From assembly GCA_031553805.1 (NCBI GenBank), contig JAVBLC010000019.1:43187-107186 (forward strand): DNA of 64,000 bases, read 5' to 3'. Position numbers and translations under genes: made by a program. Source of the DNA: JAITVB01 sp031553805. Lineage in GTDB: Bacteria > Bacteroidota > Bacteroidia > Bacteroidales > Rikenellaceae. Of the stretch, positions 25,621 to 34,278 are shown piece after piece (within the stretch, counting starts at the first letter, position 1; each line of letters opens with the position of its first letter). The notes beneath the pieces are model-generated. The model was not told the origin of the DNA. It was given only the letters and a program-made list of their open reading frames with translations, and made no database searches.

Positions 25621-27129
25621 ATGTCATTCACGACCCAGATGGTCAGCTTTTTCTTCTCGAGCCGCGAACGCGAGATCGACCGTTTCCGCCGTTTCCCGGC
25701 GGAAGTGCAACAGGCGCAGTTCGAAAAGCTGATCGCGGCCGGGACCCAGACCCTTTTCGGTCAGGAGTATCGGTTCGATTCGATCCATAGTGTGGCGGAT
25801 TTCCAGCGGCAAGTGCCGGTGTCGGATTACGAAACGTTCAAGGTGTGGATCAACCGTTCGCGGGCGGGCGAAAAATCGGCCCTGTGGCCGGGCGAGATCC
25901 GTTGGTACGCCAAGTCGTCGGGCACCACGGGCGACCAGAGCAAATACATTCCGGTGAGCGACGACGGCCTCTCGCAATGCCACCTCCAGGGGCCGAAAGA
26001 TGTGCTCGGGATGGTGGCCAGCCTCTACCCCGACTCCGATTTCTTAGACGGCAAAACCCTCACCCTGGGCGGCAGCCACCGCCTTGATCCCCTGGGTGGC
26101 GGGGCGCAAAGCGGCGACCTGTCGGCGATCCTGATCGAAAATACCCCGGCATGGGCCGCGTGGAAACGGCTGCCGAAGCGCGAAACGGCCCTGATCTCGG
26201 ATTTTGAGGAAAAAATTCTAAAAATCTGCGAGGAGACGGTTGATAAAAAGGTTTCGGCCTTTGCCGGCGTACCGTCGTGGAACTTAGTGATGATCCACAA
26301 GATCCTGCAATACACGGGCAAAAGCAACCTGCTTGAAGTGTGGCCCGACCTCGAACTGTTCATCCACGGCGGGATGAGTTTCGATCCTTACCGCGAGCAG
26401 TACCGCCAGCTGATCCCCTCGCCGCAGATGAAATACGTCGAAACCTACAACGCGTCGGAAGGCTTTTTCGGCATCCAGGACGACCCGGCGACGTCCGATA
26501 TGTTGCTGATGCTCGACTACGGCGTCTTCTACGAGTTCATCCCGGCCGCCCACGCCGACGACGTTTCGTTGGCCGTGCCGCTCGAAGGGGTACGCACGGG
26601 CGAGAATTACGCCGTGGTGATCTCGACCAGCAGCGGACTGTGGCGATATCGTATCGGCGATACGATCGAGTTTACGTCGCTCGCGCCCTACAAGTTCCGT
26701 TTCACCGGACGCACCAAGCTGTTCATCAACGCCTTCGGCGAGGAGATCATCATCGACAACGCCGAAGCGGCGATGCGCGAGGCGTGTCTGGTCACGGGCG
26801 CACGGGTGACCGATTACACCGTTGCCCCCGTCTACATGACCGCCAACGAAAAGGGAGCCCACGAGTGGCTGATCGAATTTTCGACCCCGCCCTCCGATCC
26901 GATGCTCTTTGCCGAAATGCTGGACAAAAAATTGCAGGCCGTCAACTCGGACTACCAGGCCAAACGCCACAAAGGCGCCACGCTCCACGCCCCGGTCATC
27001 ACCCCCCTGCGCCGCGGCGCGTTCTACGACTGGATGGCCGAACGCGGCAAACTGGGCGGCCAGAACAAGGTACCCCGCCTGGCCAACGACCGAAAATATG
27101 CCGACCAACTGCTGAAATACAAACTGTGA
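25621..27129 (+). CDS. GH3-like acyl-adenylating enzyme
   Basis: The 502-residue protein belongs to the GH3 auxin-responsive family of the ANL adenylating superfamily. The ATP-binding signature is YAKSSGTTGDQSKYIP (~99-114), followed by LTLGGSH near 146, the adenine-side ETYNASEGFFG near 280, and FTGRTKLFINAFGEE near 362 preceding the mobile C-terminal domain. Plant GH3 enzymes join amino acids to jasmonate or auxin; the bacterial substrates are largely unknown. It leads a four-gene operon with overlapping or abutting starts (glycosyltransferase, deoxynucleoside kinase, RNA methylase). The pairing with a glycosyltransferase suggests a role in envelope or lipid modification, which is inference. 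Confidence 0.85.
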   Translation: MSFTTQMVSFFFSSREREIDRFRRFPAEVQQAQFEKLIAAGTQTLFGQEYRFDSIHSVADFQRQVPVSDYETFKVWINRSRAGEKSALWPGEIRWYAKSSGTTGDQSKYIPVSDDGLSQCHLQGPKDVLGMVASLYPDSDFLDGKTLTLGGSHRLDPLGGGAQSGDLSAILIENTPAWAAWKRLPKRETALISDFEEKILKICEETVDKKVSAFAGVPSWNLVMIHKILQYTGKSNLLEVWPDLELFIHGGMSFDPYREQYRQLIPSPQMKYVETYNASEGFFGIQDDPATSDMLLMLDYGVFYEFIPAAHADDVSLAVPLEGVRTGENYAVVISTSSGLWRYRIGDTIEFTSLAPYKFRFTGRTKLFINAFGEEIIIDNAEAAMREACLVTGARVTDYTVAPVYMTANEKGAHEWLIEFSTPPSDPMLFAEMLDKKLQAVNSDYQAKRHKGATLHAPVITPLRRGAFYDWMAERGKLGGQNKVPRLANDRKYADQLLKYKL

Positions 27130-28292
27130 TGGAAAAAACCCACCCGCTGAAAAGCATTCTTTTTGTGGGCCCGGCCCACCCCTATCGCGGAGGGATCGCC
27201 TCGTTCAACGAAACGCTGGCGCGTACTTTCGCGCGAAGGGGCAAGCAGGTGAAATTCTTTACGTTCCGGGTGCAATATCCGTCGTTCTTTTTCCCGGGCA
27301 AGAGCCAATATACCGACTCGCCCGCACCGGCAGATTTAACGATCGAACGGTGGATCAATTCGGTCAATCCGTTCAACTGGCTGCGGGTCGGCTGGAAGAT
27401 CCGGCGCGAGCGTCCCGACCTGGTCGTGGTGCGTTACTGGATCCCACTGCTGGCCCCGGCGTTGGGGATGATTTCCCGGATTGCACGGAGCAACGGCCAC
27501 ACGCGGGTGATCGCCCTGGCCGACAACATCATCCCCCACGAACACCGGCCGGGCGACCGGCTGCTGACCCGCTATTTCGTCGGTGCGGCCGATGCGTTTG
27601 TCTATATGTCACAAGAGGTTAAACACGACCTCGATCGGTTTACCACCCGAAAACCGTCGGCCTTTGCTCCTCACCCGCTCTACAATATGTATGGCGAAAA
27701 AGTTTCCCGGGGGGAGGCCTGTGCAAAACTGGGACTCGATCCGGCGTATGACTATTCGTTGTTCTTCGGTTTCGTGCGGCCCTACAAGGGGCTCGACTGG
27801 CTGATCGAAGCGTGGGGCGAAATGAAACGGAGGGGAATCCTGGGAAAACGCCGCCTGATTGTAGCCGGAGAGTATTACGAGGGGCGGGAAAAATACGACG
27901 TTTTGAAACGCGAAAACGATTTGGACGAAGAGATCGTGATGCACGACCATTTCATCGCCGACGACCAGGTGAAATACTACTTTTCGGCGGCCGACCTGGT
28001 GGTGCAGCCCTACAAGAGTGCGACACAAAGCGGGGTGACGCAGATCGCCTACCAGTTCGACGTGCCGATGGTGGTCACCCGCGTGGGGGGCCTCGCGGAG
28101 ATCGTGCCCGACGGCCGCGTGGGCTATGTGGTCGACCCTACGCCGGCAGCCATTGCCGATGCCGTCGATCGTTTTTATGCAGAAGAGAAAAAGAGTACCT
28201 TTACCGAAAATATGGCCGAAGAGAAGAAACGATTCAGCTGGGATGCGATGGCCGACCAATTCGAAACGCTTTACGAACGACTAACATCTTGA
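27129..28292 (+). CDS. GT4-family glycosyltransferase
   Basis: A 387-residue cytoplasmic or membrane-associated glycosyltransferase of the GT-B fold. The N-terminal domain has the acceptor-side loop GPAHPYRGGIASFN (~14-27); the C-terminal domain has the FFGFVRPYKGLDWLIEA donor-binding start (~217) and the typical nucleotide-sugar block YKSATQSGVTQIAYQFDVP with VTRVGGLAEIV near 300-330. The usual EX7E motif is replaced by a QSG segment, as seen in some GT4 members. The ATG overlaps the GH3-like stop (TGATG), so the products are probably made together. Sugar and acceptor are unknown. Confidence 0.85.
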   Translation: MEKTHPLKSILFVGPAHPYRGGIASFNETLARTFARRGKQVKFFTFRVQYPSFFFPGKSQYTDSPAPADLTIERWINSVNPFNWLRVGWKIRRERPDLVVVRYWIPLLAPALGMISRIARSNGHTRVIALADNIIPHEHRPGDRLLTRYFVGAADAFVYMSQEVKHDLDRFTTRKPSAFAPHPLYNMYGEKVSRGEACAKLGLDPAYDYSLFFGFVRPYKGLDWLIEAWGEMKRRGILGKRRLIVAGEYYEGREKYDVLKRENDLDEEIVMHDHFIADDQVKYYFSAADLVVQPYKSATQSGVTQIAYQFDVPMVVTRVGGLAEIVPDGRVGYVVDPTPAAIADAVDRFYAEEKKSTFTENMAEEKKRFSWDAMADQFETLYERLTS

Positions 28293-28297
28293 ACGTT

Positions 28298-28912
28298 ATG
28301 TACATCGCCATCGCAGGGAACATTGGCAGCGGCAAGACCTCGCTCACCCAGATCCTGGCCGAAAGGCTCGGCTACACCGCCCAATACGAAGACAGCGACA
28401 ATCCTTATATCGGTGATTTTTATGAGGATATGAGCCGCTGGTCGTTCAACCTCCAGATCTATTTCCTGGGCAAGCGGCTCAAGCAGGCCATCGAACTGGC
28501 CGGCACCGACGACATCGTGCAGGACCGGACGATCTACGAAGACGCGCACATCTTCGCCACCAACCTCCACGAATCGGGGCTGATGGCCACCCGCGACTAC
28601 GAAACCTACATGGAGGTGTTCCGCCTCTCGTCGGGGCTGATCCGGCAGCCCGACCTGCTGGTCTACCTCAAGGCCGACGTGCCGACGCTCGTCAGCCAGA
28701 TCCAGCGCCGCGGACGGGCCTACGAAATGTCGATCCAGGAAGAGTACCTCGAAAGCCTCAACCAGCGCTACACGCGGTGGATCGACGAGATCTACGACGG
28801 CGAGGTGCTGACGGTCGACGTCGGTAAATGCGACTTCGTGCTCGACCCCGAATCGCTCGAAAAGATCGTCGAAGTAATCAGCCGGAAAATCAAAACTCCC
28901 GGCGCGCGATGA
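28298..28912 (+). CDS. Deoxynucleoside kinase
   Basis: A 204-residue kinase that phosphorylates deoxynucleosides for dNTP salvage. It has the P-loop GNIGSGKTS (residues 7-15), the substrate-binding region with NPYIGDFYEDMSRWSF (~38-53), the DRT motif in QDRTIYEDAHIF (~76-87, the DRS/DRT catalytic site) and the lid RRGRAYE (~141-147). Bacterial members are usually deoxyadenosine/deoxyguanosine or broad-range kinases; specificity is not readable here. It begins 5 bp after the glycosyltransferase stop and its own stop overlaps the next start (ATGA). Confidence 0.92.
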   Translation: MYIAIAGNIGSGKTSLTQILAERLGYTAQYEDSDNPYIGDFYEDMSRWSFNLQIYFLGKRLKQAIELAGTDDIVQDRTIYEDAHIFATNLHESGLMATRDYETYMEVFRLSSGLIRQPDLLVYLKADVPTLVSQIQRRGRAYEMSIQEEYLESLNQRYTRWIDEIYDGEVLTVDVGKCDFVLDPESLEKIVEVISRKIKTPGAR

Positions 28913-30276
28913 CCTATCCGCTTCCCCCTGCCTTTGTCGATTCGTTGTCGAACATCCTGCCCGCCGACGAGCGGCAGGCGTTATTGGCTGCGTTCGACAC
29001 GCCTGCTCCGACTTCGATCCGGTTCAACCCCTATAAGATCAGCCAGCGGCCCGAGGGCAATCCCGTTCCGTGGAGCCGCTACGGTTTTTATCTGGACGAG
29101 CGGCCGCTGTTCACGGTCGATCCGCTGTTCCACGGCGGGGCGTACTATGTGCAGGAGGCCAGCTCGATGTTTTTGGAAAGAATCTTTCGGGCGGCGTTTC
29201 CGGAGGAGGGGCAATCCCTGAAAATTCTCGACCTGTGTGCCGCACCCGGCGGAAAGACGACCCATCTGGCGGCGCTGGCCGGGTTGGAGAGCACGGTGGT
29301 GGCCAACGAGGTGATCCGCCCCCGGGCGAAGATCCTTTCCGAAAACGTGCAGAAATGGGGCCTCGGCAATGTGGTGGTGACGAGCAACGACCCGTCGCAT
29401 TTTTCGTCCCTGACCCAATATTTTGATTTGATCGTCGTCGATGCGCCCTGCTCGGGCGAGGGGATGTTCCGCAAGACGCCCGAGGCGCGCGCGGAGTGGA
29501 CGCCCGCCAACGTGCAATTGTGCGCCGCGCGGCAACAGCGCATCCTGACCGATGCGTGGGGTGCGCTGCGCAAGGGCGGCGTGCTGATTTACAGCACCTG
29601 CACCTTCAACCGCACCGAAAACGAAGAAAACGTCGCCTGGCTGGCCGGCGAACACAATTGCGAAGCGGTGCACGTCGACACGGCCGACCTGCCCGGCGTG
29701 GTGCGCGGCGAAGCGGGTGGGATCGAAACGTTCCGGTTTTTCCCCCATCGGATTACCGGCGAAGGCTTCTTTGCCGCCGTTTTCCGCAAGGGAGGCAATC
29801 CGCATAAAGAACAAAACCACCGTTTTCGTAAAGCGGCGCTCTCCGATTTGCCGAAAGCGGCGCGGATGGAAGTCGCTTCGTGGTGCGACCAGCCCGAGTA
29901 TATGCGTTTCGGGGCGCTGGCCGACGGACGGGTATTTGGGTATTATGGCGACACAATTCACGACGTCAATTTATTGGCCGACCGGTTATCGCTCCTCCAT
30001 TCGGGCATCGAGATGGGGCAATTGATGAACGGCAAACTAAAACCGGAAGCGAGCTTGGCGCTGTTCCACGGCGTGTCGCGCGAACGGGCGCCCGAGGCCG
30101 ACCTCGAACTGGTCGACGCGCTGCGTTACCTGCGCAAGGACGAGGTGGCGGCCGACCGGTTTGCGGAGGGAATCAACCTGGTCACCTTCCAGGGCCTGCC
30201 GCTCGGGTGGATCAAACGCATCGGCCACCGCTCGAACAACCTCTTTCCGAAAGAGTGGCGGATCATGAATCATTAG
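28909..30276 (+). CDS. RsmB/NOP-family rRNA cytosine-C5 methyltransferase (RsmF-like)
   Basis: A 455-residue SAM-dependent RNA methyltransferase. SAM-binding motif I is ILDLCAAPGGKTTHL (~105-119); the two catalytic cysteines lie in DAPCSGEGMFRK (motif IV, ~178) and STCTFNRTENE (motif VI, ~227). A C-terminal extension of ~150 residues with a PUA-like RsmF C-terminal domain follows. E. coli RsmF makes m5C1407 in 16S rRNA; the same position is likely but not proven. It is the last gene of the four-gene operon. Confidence 0.92.
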   Translation: MTYPLPPAFVDSLSNILPADERQALLAAFDTPAPTSIRFNPYKISQRPEGNPVPWSRYGFYLDERPLFTVDPLFHGGAYYVQEASSMFLERIFRAAFPEEGQSLKILDLCAAPGGKTTHLAALAGLESTVVANEVIRPRAKILSENVQKWGLGNVVVTSNDPSHFSSLTQYFDLIVVDAPCSGEGMFRKTPEARAEWTPANVQLCAARQQRILTDAWGALRKGGVLIYSTCTFNRTENEENVAWLAGEHNCEAVHVDTADLPGVVRGEAGGIETFRFFPHRITGEGFFAAVFRKGGNPHKEQNHRFRKAALSDLPKAARMEVASWCDQPEYMRFGALADGRVFGYYGDTIHDVNLLADRLSLLHSGIEMGQLMNGKLKPEASLALFHGVSRERAPEADLELVDALRYLRKDEVAADRFAEGINLVTFQGLPLGWIKRIGHRSNNLFPKEWRIMNH

Positions 30277-30450
30277 TGCGGTGCGTCCTCGCGCCGGGAG
30301 ATTCTTCCCGACCAAGGGCCTGATTTTTTTCAAATCGGATATAGTGTCAAAAAAGCGCTGGATTTCGAAATTAAAATACGGATAATAATCATTAAAACAT
30401 TGAGATTAAAATGAAAGCCGCAAGCGGGATGTAAAGACAAAACAAAACTT
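30277..30450 (+). other. Intergenic stretch before the nitroreductase gene
   Basis: AT-rich from about 30360 on. A CGGGAG/TTCCCG pair near 30297-30313 may be a weak terminator. No promoter box matching TAnnTTTG is clear. Confidence 0.4.
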
Positions 30451-31092
30451 ATGATAAATGACAAAACGTTAGAGCAAGTCATTAAAATTCGGCGGTCGAA
30501 CCGGAATTTTACAACAGAAACTCCGCCTGTCGAAGATTTGATGAAGATTATAGAATCCGCGATCTATGCTCCTTATGGCGGCGCTACGGGAATTCCTCTC
30601 GACGAATTACGTAAAATATTTGTTTTCAGGCAGGATACGGACGCTATTTCAAAAGCAAGGGAGATTCTTCTTTTACAGACACGTAGAAATGCCAAAAAAT
30701 TAAACCGCCTGTTGATGTTTTTCCCTTTCCTTAAAAAGAAAATGCAAACCTTTGCCAACAAGGTAAACGGGATAGCCAAAGGTGGTGTGCCTGCACTGAA
30801 CAACGCTGCATTTTTTATCATATTGGCTGAAAAAAAGGGATTTCCTCCTGTAGAAAAGCAATCAATGGCATATGCATTCGAAAATATGTGGTTGACGGCA
30901 ACGGAACTGGGCCTGGGATTTCAGCTGATTTCGGCGACAAGTACCTTGTCCTGCAATACCGATTTTCTGAAACTGCTTAACCTGAAAAAAGGCGAATATA
31001 CGTTGGATGGCTGTGTCATCGGCTATCCTAAAAGCAATAATGAAAAGATCAAAGAATTTGATATTGAGAAATTCATAACATGGATGATATAA
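30451..31092 (+). CDS. Nitroreductase-family FMN oxidoreductase
   Basis: The 213-residue product has the nitroreductase opening with an FMN-phosphate-binding Arg pair (KIRRSNRNFT, ~11-20), a central AFFIILAEKKG strand (~119) and the ENMWLTATELGLG helix (~142-154) that is diagnostic for the fold; the end reads TLDGCVIGYPK. Family members use NAD(P)H and FMN to reduce nitro compounds, quinones or similar substrates. Codon use and base composition are clearly AT-richer than the neighbouring genes, suggesting horizontal acquisition. The segment LLLQTRRNAKKLNRLLMFFPFLKKK is an unusual basic/hydrophobic insertion at ~70-93. Substrate unknown. Confidence 0.85.
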   Translation: MINDKTLEQVIKIRRSNRNFTTETPPVEDLMKIIESAIYAPYGGATGIPLDELRKIFVFRQDTDAISKAREILLLQTRRNAKKLNRLLMFFPFLKKKMQTFANKVNGIAKGGVPALNNAAFFIILAEKKGFPPVEKQSMAYAFENMWLTATELGLGFQLISATSTLSCNTDFLKLLNLKKGEYTLDGCVIGYPKSNNEKIKEFDIEKFITWMI

Positions 31093-31125
31093 TCGAAGCT
31101 TACACTTAGAGCCGATCGCTAAATA

Positions 31126-31161
31126 AAAAGACGCGCGATGCCGAGGCATCACGCGTCTTTT
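31126..31161. terminator. Terminator at the nitroreductase/gcvT junction
   Basis: AAAAGACGCG / CGCGTCTTTT outer stem with an inner GATGC/GCATC helix; T-runs on both strands make it two-way. Confidence 0.9.
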
Positions 31162-31175
31162 GTTCTTCGATAGGA

Positions 31176-32279
31176 TTATCCTTTGTAAAACGGTGTTTTC
31201 ACGACCTTCGCCTTGAGCAGTTTTTCGCGGACAACCACAAAAATCTCGCTACCCGCTTTTGAAAATTCGGGGATCACGTAGCCCATCCCGATGCCGATCT
31301 TGAGCGAGGGCGACATCGTACCCGAAGTCACGGCGCCGATCACCTTGCCGGTAGCGTCGGCAATCTCGTAACCGTGGCGCGGAATGCCGCGGTCAACCAT
31401 CTCGAAACCGATCAGTTTTTTCGACACCCCCTCGGCTTTCAGCTTCTCCATGTAGGCGCGGTCGACGAAATCCTTGCCTTCGGCGAATTTCGTGATCCAG
31501 CCCAGCCCCGCCTCGATGGGCGAAGTGGTGTCGTCGATGTCGTTGCCGTAGAGCGTGTAGCCCATTTCGAGGCGCAGCGTGTCGCGCGCACCGAGGCCGA
31601 TCGCTTGCAAGCCGTATTCTTCACCCGCCGCCCACACGGCATCCCACAGCTTGTCGGCATCTTCATTGGCCACATAGATCTCGCAACCGCCCGCACCGGT
31701 GTAACCTGTGGCCGAAAGGATCGCGTCGCGAATACCCGCGATGTCGACCTTGCGGAATGTGTAATATTCCATATCCACGACAGACGCGGGACACAATTTT
31801 TGAACGATTTTCATCGCATTGGGCCCTTGCAGCGCCAACTGGGCGATTTCGTCCGAAGCGTTGTATAGCTCCTTGCCCGGCGTAAGGCCGAACTTGGGCG
31901 CGTATTGGCACAGGAAATCCCAGTCCTTGGCCGTGTTGGCCGCGTTGACCACCAACAGGTAGGTCGCCGCGTCGATCCGATATACGAGCAGGTCGTCGAC
32001 GATTCCGCCCCGGCCGTTGGGAAAACACGAGTACTGGATTTTCCCGTCGAAAAGCGTCGAAACGTCGTTCGTGGTCACGTGTTGCAGGAAAGAGAGGGCG
32101 TTGGGCCCTTTGACCCAGATCTCGCCCATGTGGCTCACGTCGAACAGGCCCGCGCTGCGGCGCACGGCGGCGTGTTCGTCGTTGATGCCGGTGAACTCGA
32201 TCGGCATATTATATCCTGCGAAAGGGGCCATTTTCGCTCCCCGGGCAACATGGTATTTCGTAAACGGAGTTTCTTTCAT
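31176..32279 (-). CDS. gcvT: Glycine cleavage T protein (aminomethyltransferase)
   Basis: GcvT transfers the methylene group from lipoylated H protein to tetrahydrofolate, releasing ammonia. The start at 32279 gives MKETPFTKYHVARGAKMAPFAG, the expected opening; 69 further upstream in-frame codons do not resemble the family. Landmarks in the 367 residues: SHMGEI (~49), the folate-binding aspartate in the NGRGGIVDDLLVYR block (~88-101), GYTGAGGCEI (~190), ARDTLRLEMGYTLYGNDID (~230) and the C-terminal SPSLKIGIGMGYV. It is monocistronic here, so the P and H proteins are encoded elsewhere. Confidence 0.95.
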   Translation of the reverse strand: MKETPFTKYHVARGAKMAPFAGYNMPIEFTGINDEHAAVRRSAGLFDVSHMGEIWVKGPNALSFLQHVTTNDVSTLFDGKIQYSCFPNGRGGIVDDLLVYRIDAATYLLVVNAANTAKDWDFLCQYAPKFGLTPGKELYNASDEIAQLALQGPNAMKIVQKLCPASVVDMEYYTFRKVDIAGIRDAILSATGYTGAGGCEIYVANEDADKLWDAVWAAGEEYGLQAIGLGARDTLRLEMGYTLYGNDIDDTTSPIEAGLGWITKFAEGKDFVDRAYMEKLKAEGVSKKLIGFEMVDRGIPRHGYEIADATGKVIGAVTSGTMSPSLKIGIGMGYVIPEFSKAGSEIFVVVREKLLKAKVVKTPFYKG

Positions 32280-32375
32280 AATTTTTTGATTTAATGGAAG
32301 CAAAGGTATCACTTTTTGGCTAAAATCCCGTAGGCCGTTAAAAAAAGAAAGTGAGGGCGTTTCAAAAAAATGTCG

Positions 32376-32383
32376 TATTTTTG
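32376..32383 (+). promoter_or_regulatory. -7 box of the M48 protease gene
   Basis: TATTTTTG, full match to TAnnTTTG, 17 bp before the protease ATG; implies a short leader. Confidence 0.6.
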
Positions 32384-32400
32384 ACCCGTCTAAAAACTGT

Positions 32401-33189
32401 ATGAAAATGAAAAAGATAGTTTGTTTATCCGCCGTTCTCGCCTCGATCGTCTTTGCCTCGTGCACGACCCTGGCCACCAATACCAAAGCATTGGAAGCCG
32501 CCGGTTACGCCGTGTCGGCCTTCACGCTGAGCGACGCCCAGATCGTCGCCATGACCAAGGAATTCATGGTGCAGTCCGACGCCCAGAACCAAATTCCGGC
32601 GGCCAACAACGCCTACGCCACCCGCCTGAAAAAACTCACCGACCCGTTTGTCAACGAAGCCGGCCTGAACCTCAACTTCAAGGTTTACCTTACCAAGGAC
32701 ATCAATGCCTTTGCCACCGCCGACGGTAGCGTGCGCGTCTACTCGGGCCTGATGGACATCATGAGCGACGCCGAGCTGGCCGCTGTTATCGGCCACGAAA
32801 TCGGCCACGTGAACAACAACGACGTGAAAGACGCCGCCCGCACCGCTTACATGGCCGCAGCGGCCACCAGCGCTGTTGGCGCCACGGGCAAGTTCATGGA
32901 AAACCTCTCGAACTCGCAGTACGCCCAACTGGCTAACTCCCTCGTGTCGGCCCAGTACTCGCAGAAACAGGAAAACCAGGCTGATGATTACGGGTTTGCC
33001 TTCGCTGTCAAATACGGCTACGGCCCCTACGCCATGGCCCAGGCGCTCGAAAAACTGAACCAGGCCGCCGGTTCGGCAGCGACGACCGACGCCGTGTCGC
33101 AACTCTTTTCGAGCCACCCCGACGCCGTTAAACGTGCTGCCCGGATGCGCCAGAAAGGCGATGAATACACCAAGGCCAACCCCAAGTAA
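32401..33189 (+). CDS. M48 family metalloprotease lipoprotein
   Basis: A 262-residue lipoprotein: signal peptide with lipobox VFASC (Cys at ~21). The zinc-binding HEIGH motif is in AVIGHEIGHVNNND (~127-140), and the third zinc ligand is likely the Glu in QENQADDYG (~196). These are the features of the YcaL/LoiP/BepA group of periplasmic M48 peptidases, which cut misfolded outer-membrane proteins in Proteobacteria. It is anchored to a membrane facing the periplasm. A second in-frame ATG two codons later is an alternative start. It is followed after 18 bp by an SGNH hydrolase gene, probably in one operon. Confidence 0.9.
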   Translation: MKMKKIVCLSAVLASIVFASCTTLATNTKALEAAGYAVSAFTLSDAQIVAMTKEFMVQSDAQNQIPAANNAYATRLKKLTDPFVNEAGLNLNFKVYLTKDINAFATADGSVRVYSGLMDIMSDAELAAVIGHEIGHVNNNDVKDAARTAYMAAAATSAVGATGKFMENLSNSQYAQLANSLVSAQYSQKQENQADDYGFAFAVKYGYGPYAMAQALEKLNQAAGSAATTDAVSQLFSSHPDAVKRAARMRQKGDEYTKANPK

Positions 33190-33207
33190 CCCATAACAAG
33201 CGAAGCT

Positions 33208-33867
33208 ATGAAGAAACTCATCTTCCTGCTGCTGGCCGCGGCGCTCTCGCTCACAGCCATCGCACAGGACGTGGTCCGTGTGGCCTGTATCGGCAACAGC
33301 ATCACCATCGGCCGCGCCCTCAAAAATCCGGAACAAGAGGCTTACCCCACCGTCCTCGGCGTTCTGCTCGGCAACCGCTACGAAGTCAAAAACTTCGGCG
33401 TCAGCGGCCGTACCCTGCTCAAAAACGGCAACTACCCTTACTGGAACGAGCCCGAATTCAAAGCCGCACAGGAGTACCAACCAGACATCGTCACCATCAA
33501 ACTCGGCACCAACGACTCGAAACCCATCAACTGGGACACCCACGCCGTCGAGTTCGAAGGCGACCTGCGCGATATGATCCGCATTTTCCAGGCACTCGAA
33601 TCACACCCCCGTATCTACCTCTGCTTCCCCATCTGGTCCAATACGTCGGAAGTCAAACCGCCCTATGACCCCAACCAAATTCGACAGCAGATCGTCGCCG
33701 GGCAAATCATTCCCATCATCCAAAAAGTAGCCAGCGAAATGGGCGTCAGTATCATCGACCTCCAAACCGTCCTCTACGGACAACCCCAACTCCTCCCCGA
33801 CCGCATCCACCCAAACCCCCTCGGCCAAACCATCATAGCCAAAACCATCTACGACCGGATTAAATAG
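33208..33867 (+). CDS. Secreted SGNH/GDSL hydrolase
   Basis: The 219-residue esterase-like protein has a signal peptide (KKLIFLLLAAALSLTAIAQ) and the SGNH blocks: block I CIGNSITIGR with the nucleophile Ser (~30), block II Gly in NFGVSGRTLL (~64), block III Asn in KLGTNDSK (~95), and block V DRIHPN with the catalytic Asp and His (~194-199). Related Bacteroidales enzymes deacetylate or cleave acyl groups from polysaccharides, including acetylxylan; that substrate would fit the pentose genes in this window but is inference. Codon bias near the C-terminus is unremarkable. It ends at element copy B. Confidence 0.88.
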   Translation: MKKLIFLLLAAALSLTAIAQDVVRVACIGNSITIGRALKNPEQEAYPTVLGVLLGNRYEVKNFGVSGRTLLKNGNYPYWNEPEFKAAQEYQPDIVTIKLGTNDSKPINWDTHAVEFEGDLRDMIRIFQALESHPRIYLCFPIWSNTSEVKPPYDPNQIRQQIVAGQIIPIIQKVASEMGVSIIDLQTVLYGQPQLLPDRIHPNPLGQTIIAKTIYDRIK

Positions 33868-33889
33868 GTTAGCGCGGGCCGCTTGAAAC

Positions 33890-34256
33890 TGCCGCTTTTT
33901 GTAAAAAGCGGCACCAACCGAGGTCGCCGAAGGCGGGCGAGCCCAGCGGAGCTAAAAACTTTTCTGGAAAGCTGCGCTTTCCTTGACCCACCTTGCTTAG
34001 TTCTAGTAAAGGTTTTTAGACAGAGCAAGCCCATTTTCCATAGTAGTGATCGAGATTCAGATCCACTAACGGGAAAATGGGCTTGCTCTGTCTAAAAACC
34101 TTTGTAAGGCCGAGTAAAATAAGTCAAGAGAAACGAAGTTTTGCTTCGCAGAGCTCCGCTTCGCTACGGTTCCCAGTAAAAATTTTAGCTCCGCTGAGCT
34201 CGCCCGTTGCTTGCGCAACGACCTCGGTTGGGGCGCCTTTTTATAAAAAGGCGCAG
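33890..34256. repeat. Composite inverted-repeat element, copy B (with arm-matched insertion)
   Basis: Between the convergent SGNH hydrolase and recQ genes. It has the left palindrome GCCGC-TTTTTGTAAAAA-GCGGC (33891-33912), hairpin GGAAAG/CTTTCC, a perfect 32 bp stem (34008-34039 with 34072-34103), the degraded right small hairpin, and right palindrome GCGCC-TTTTTATAAAAA-GGCGC (34233-34254). Unlike other copies, each arm has an extra block: 33914-33926 pairs with 34219-34231, and 33934-33957 with 34183-34206 (one mismatch). The right arm has a further unpaired GC-rich stretch at 34143-34176. Core orientation matches copy C. Confidence 0.85.
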
Positions 34257-34278
34257 TTCTATGCCGACTCGCACTGAC

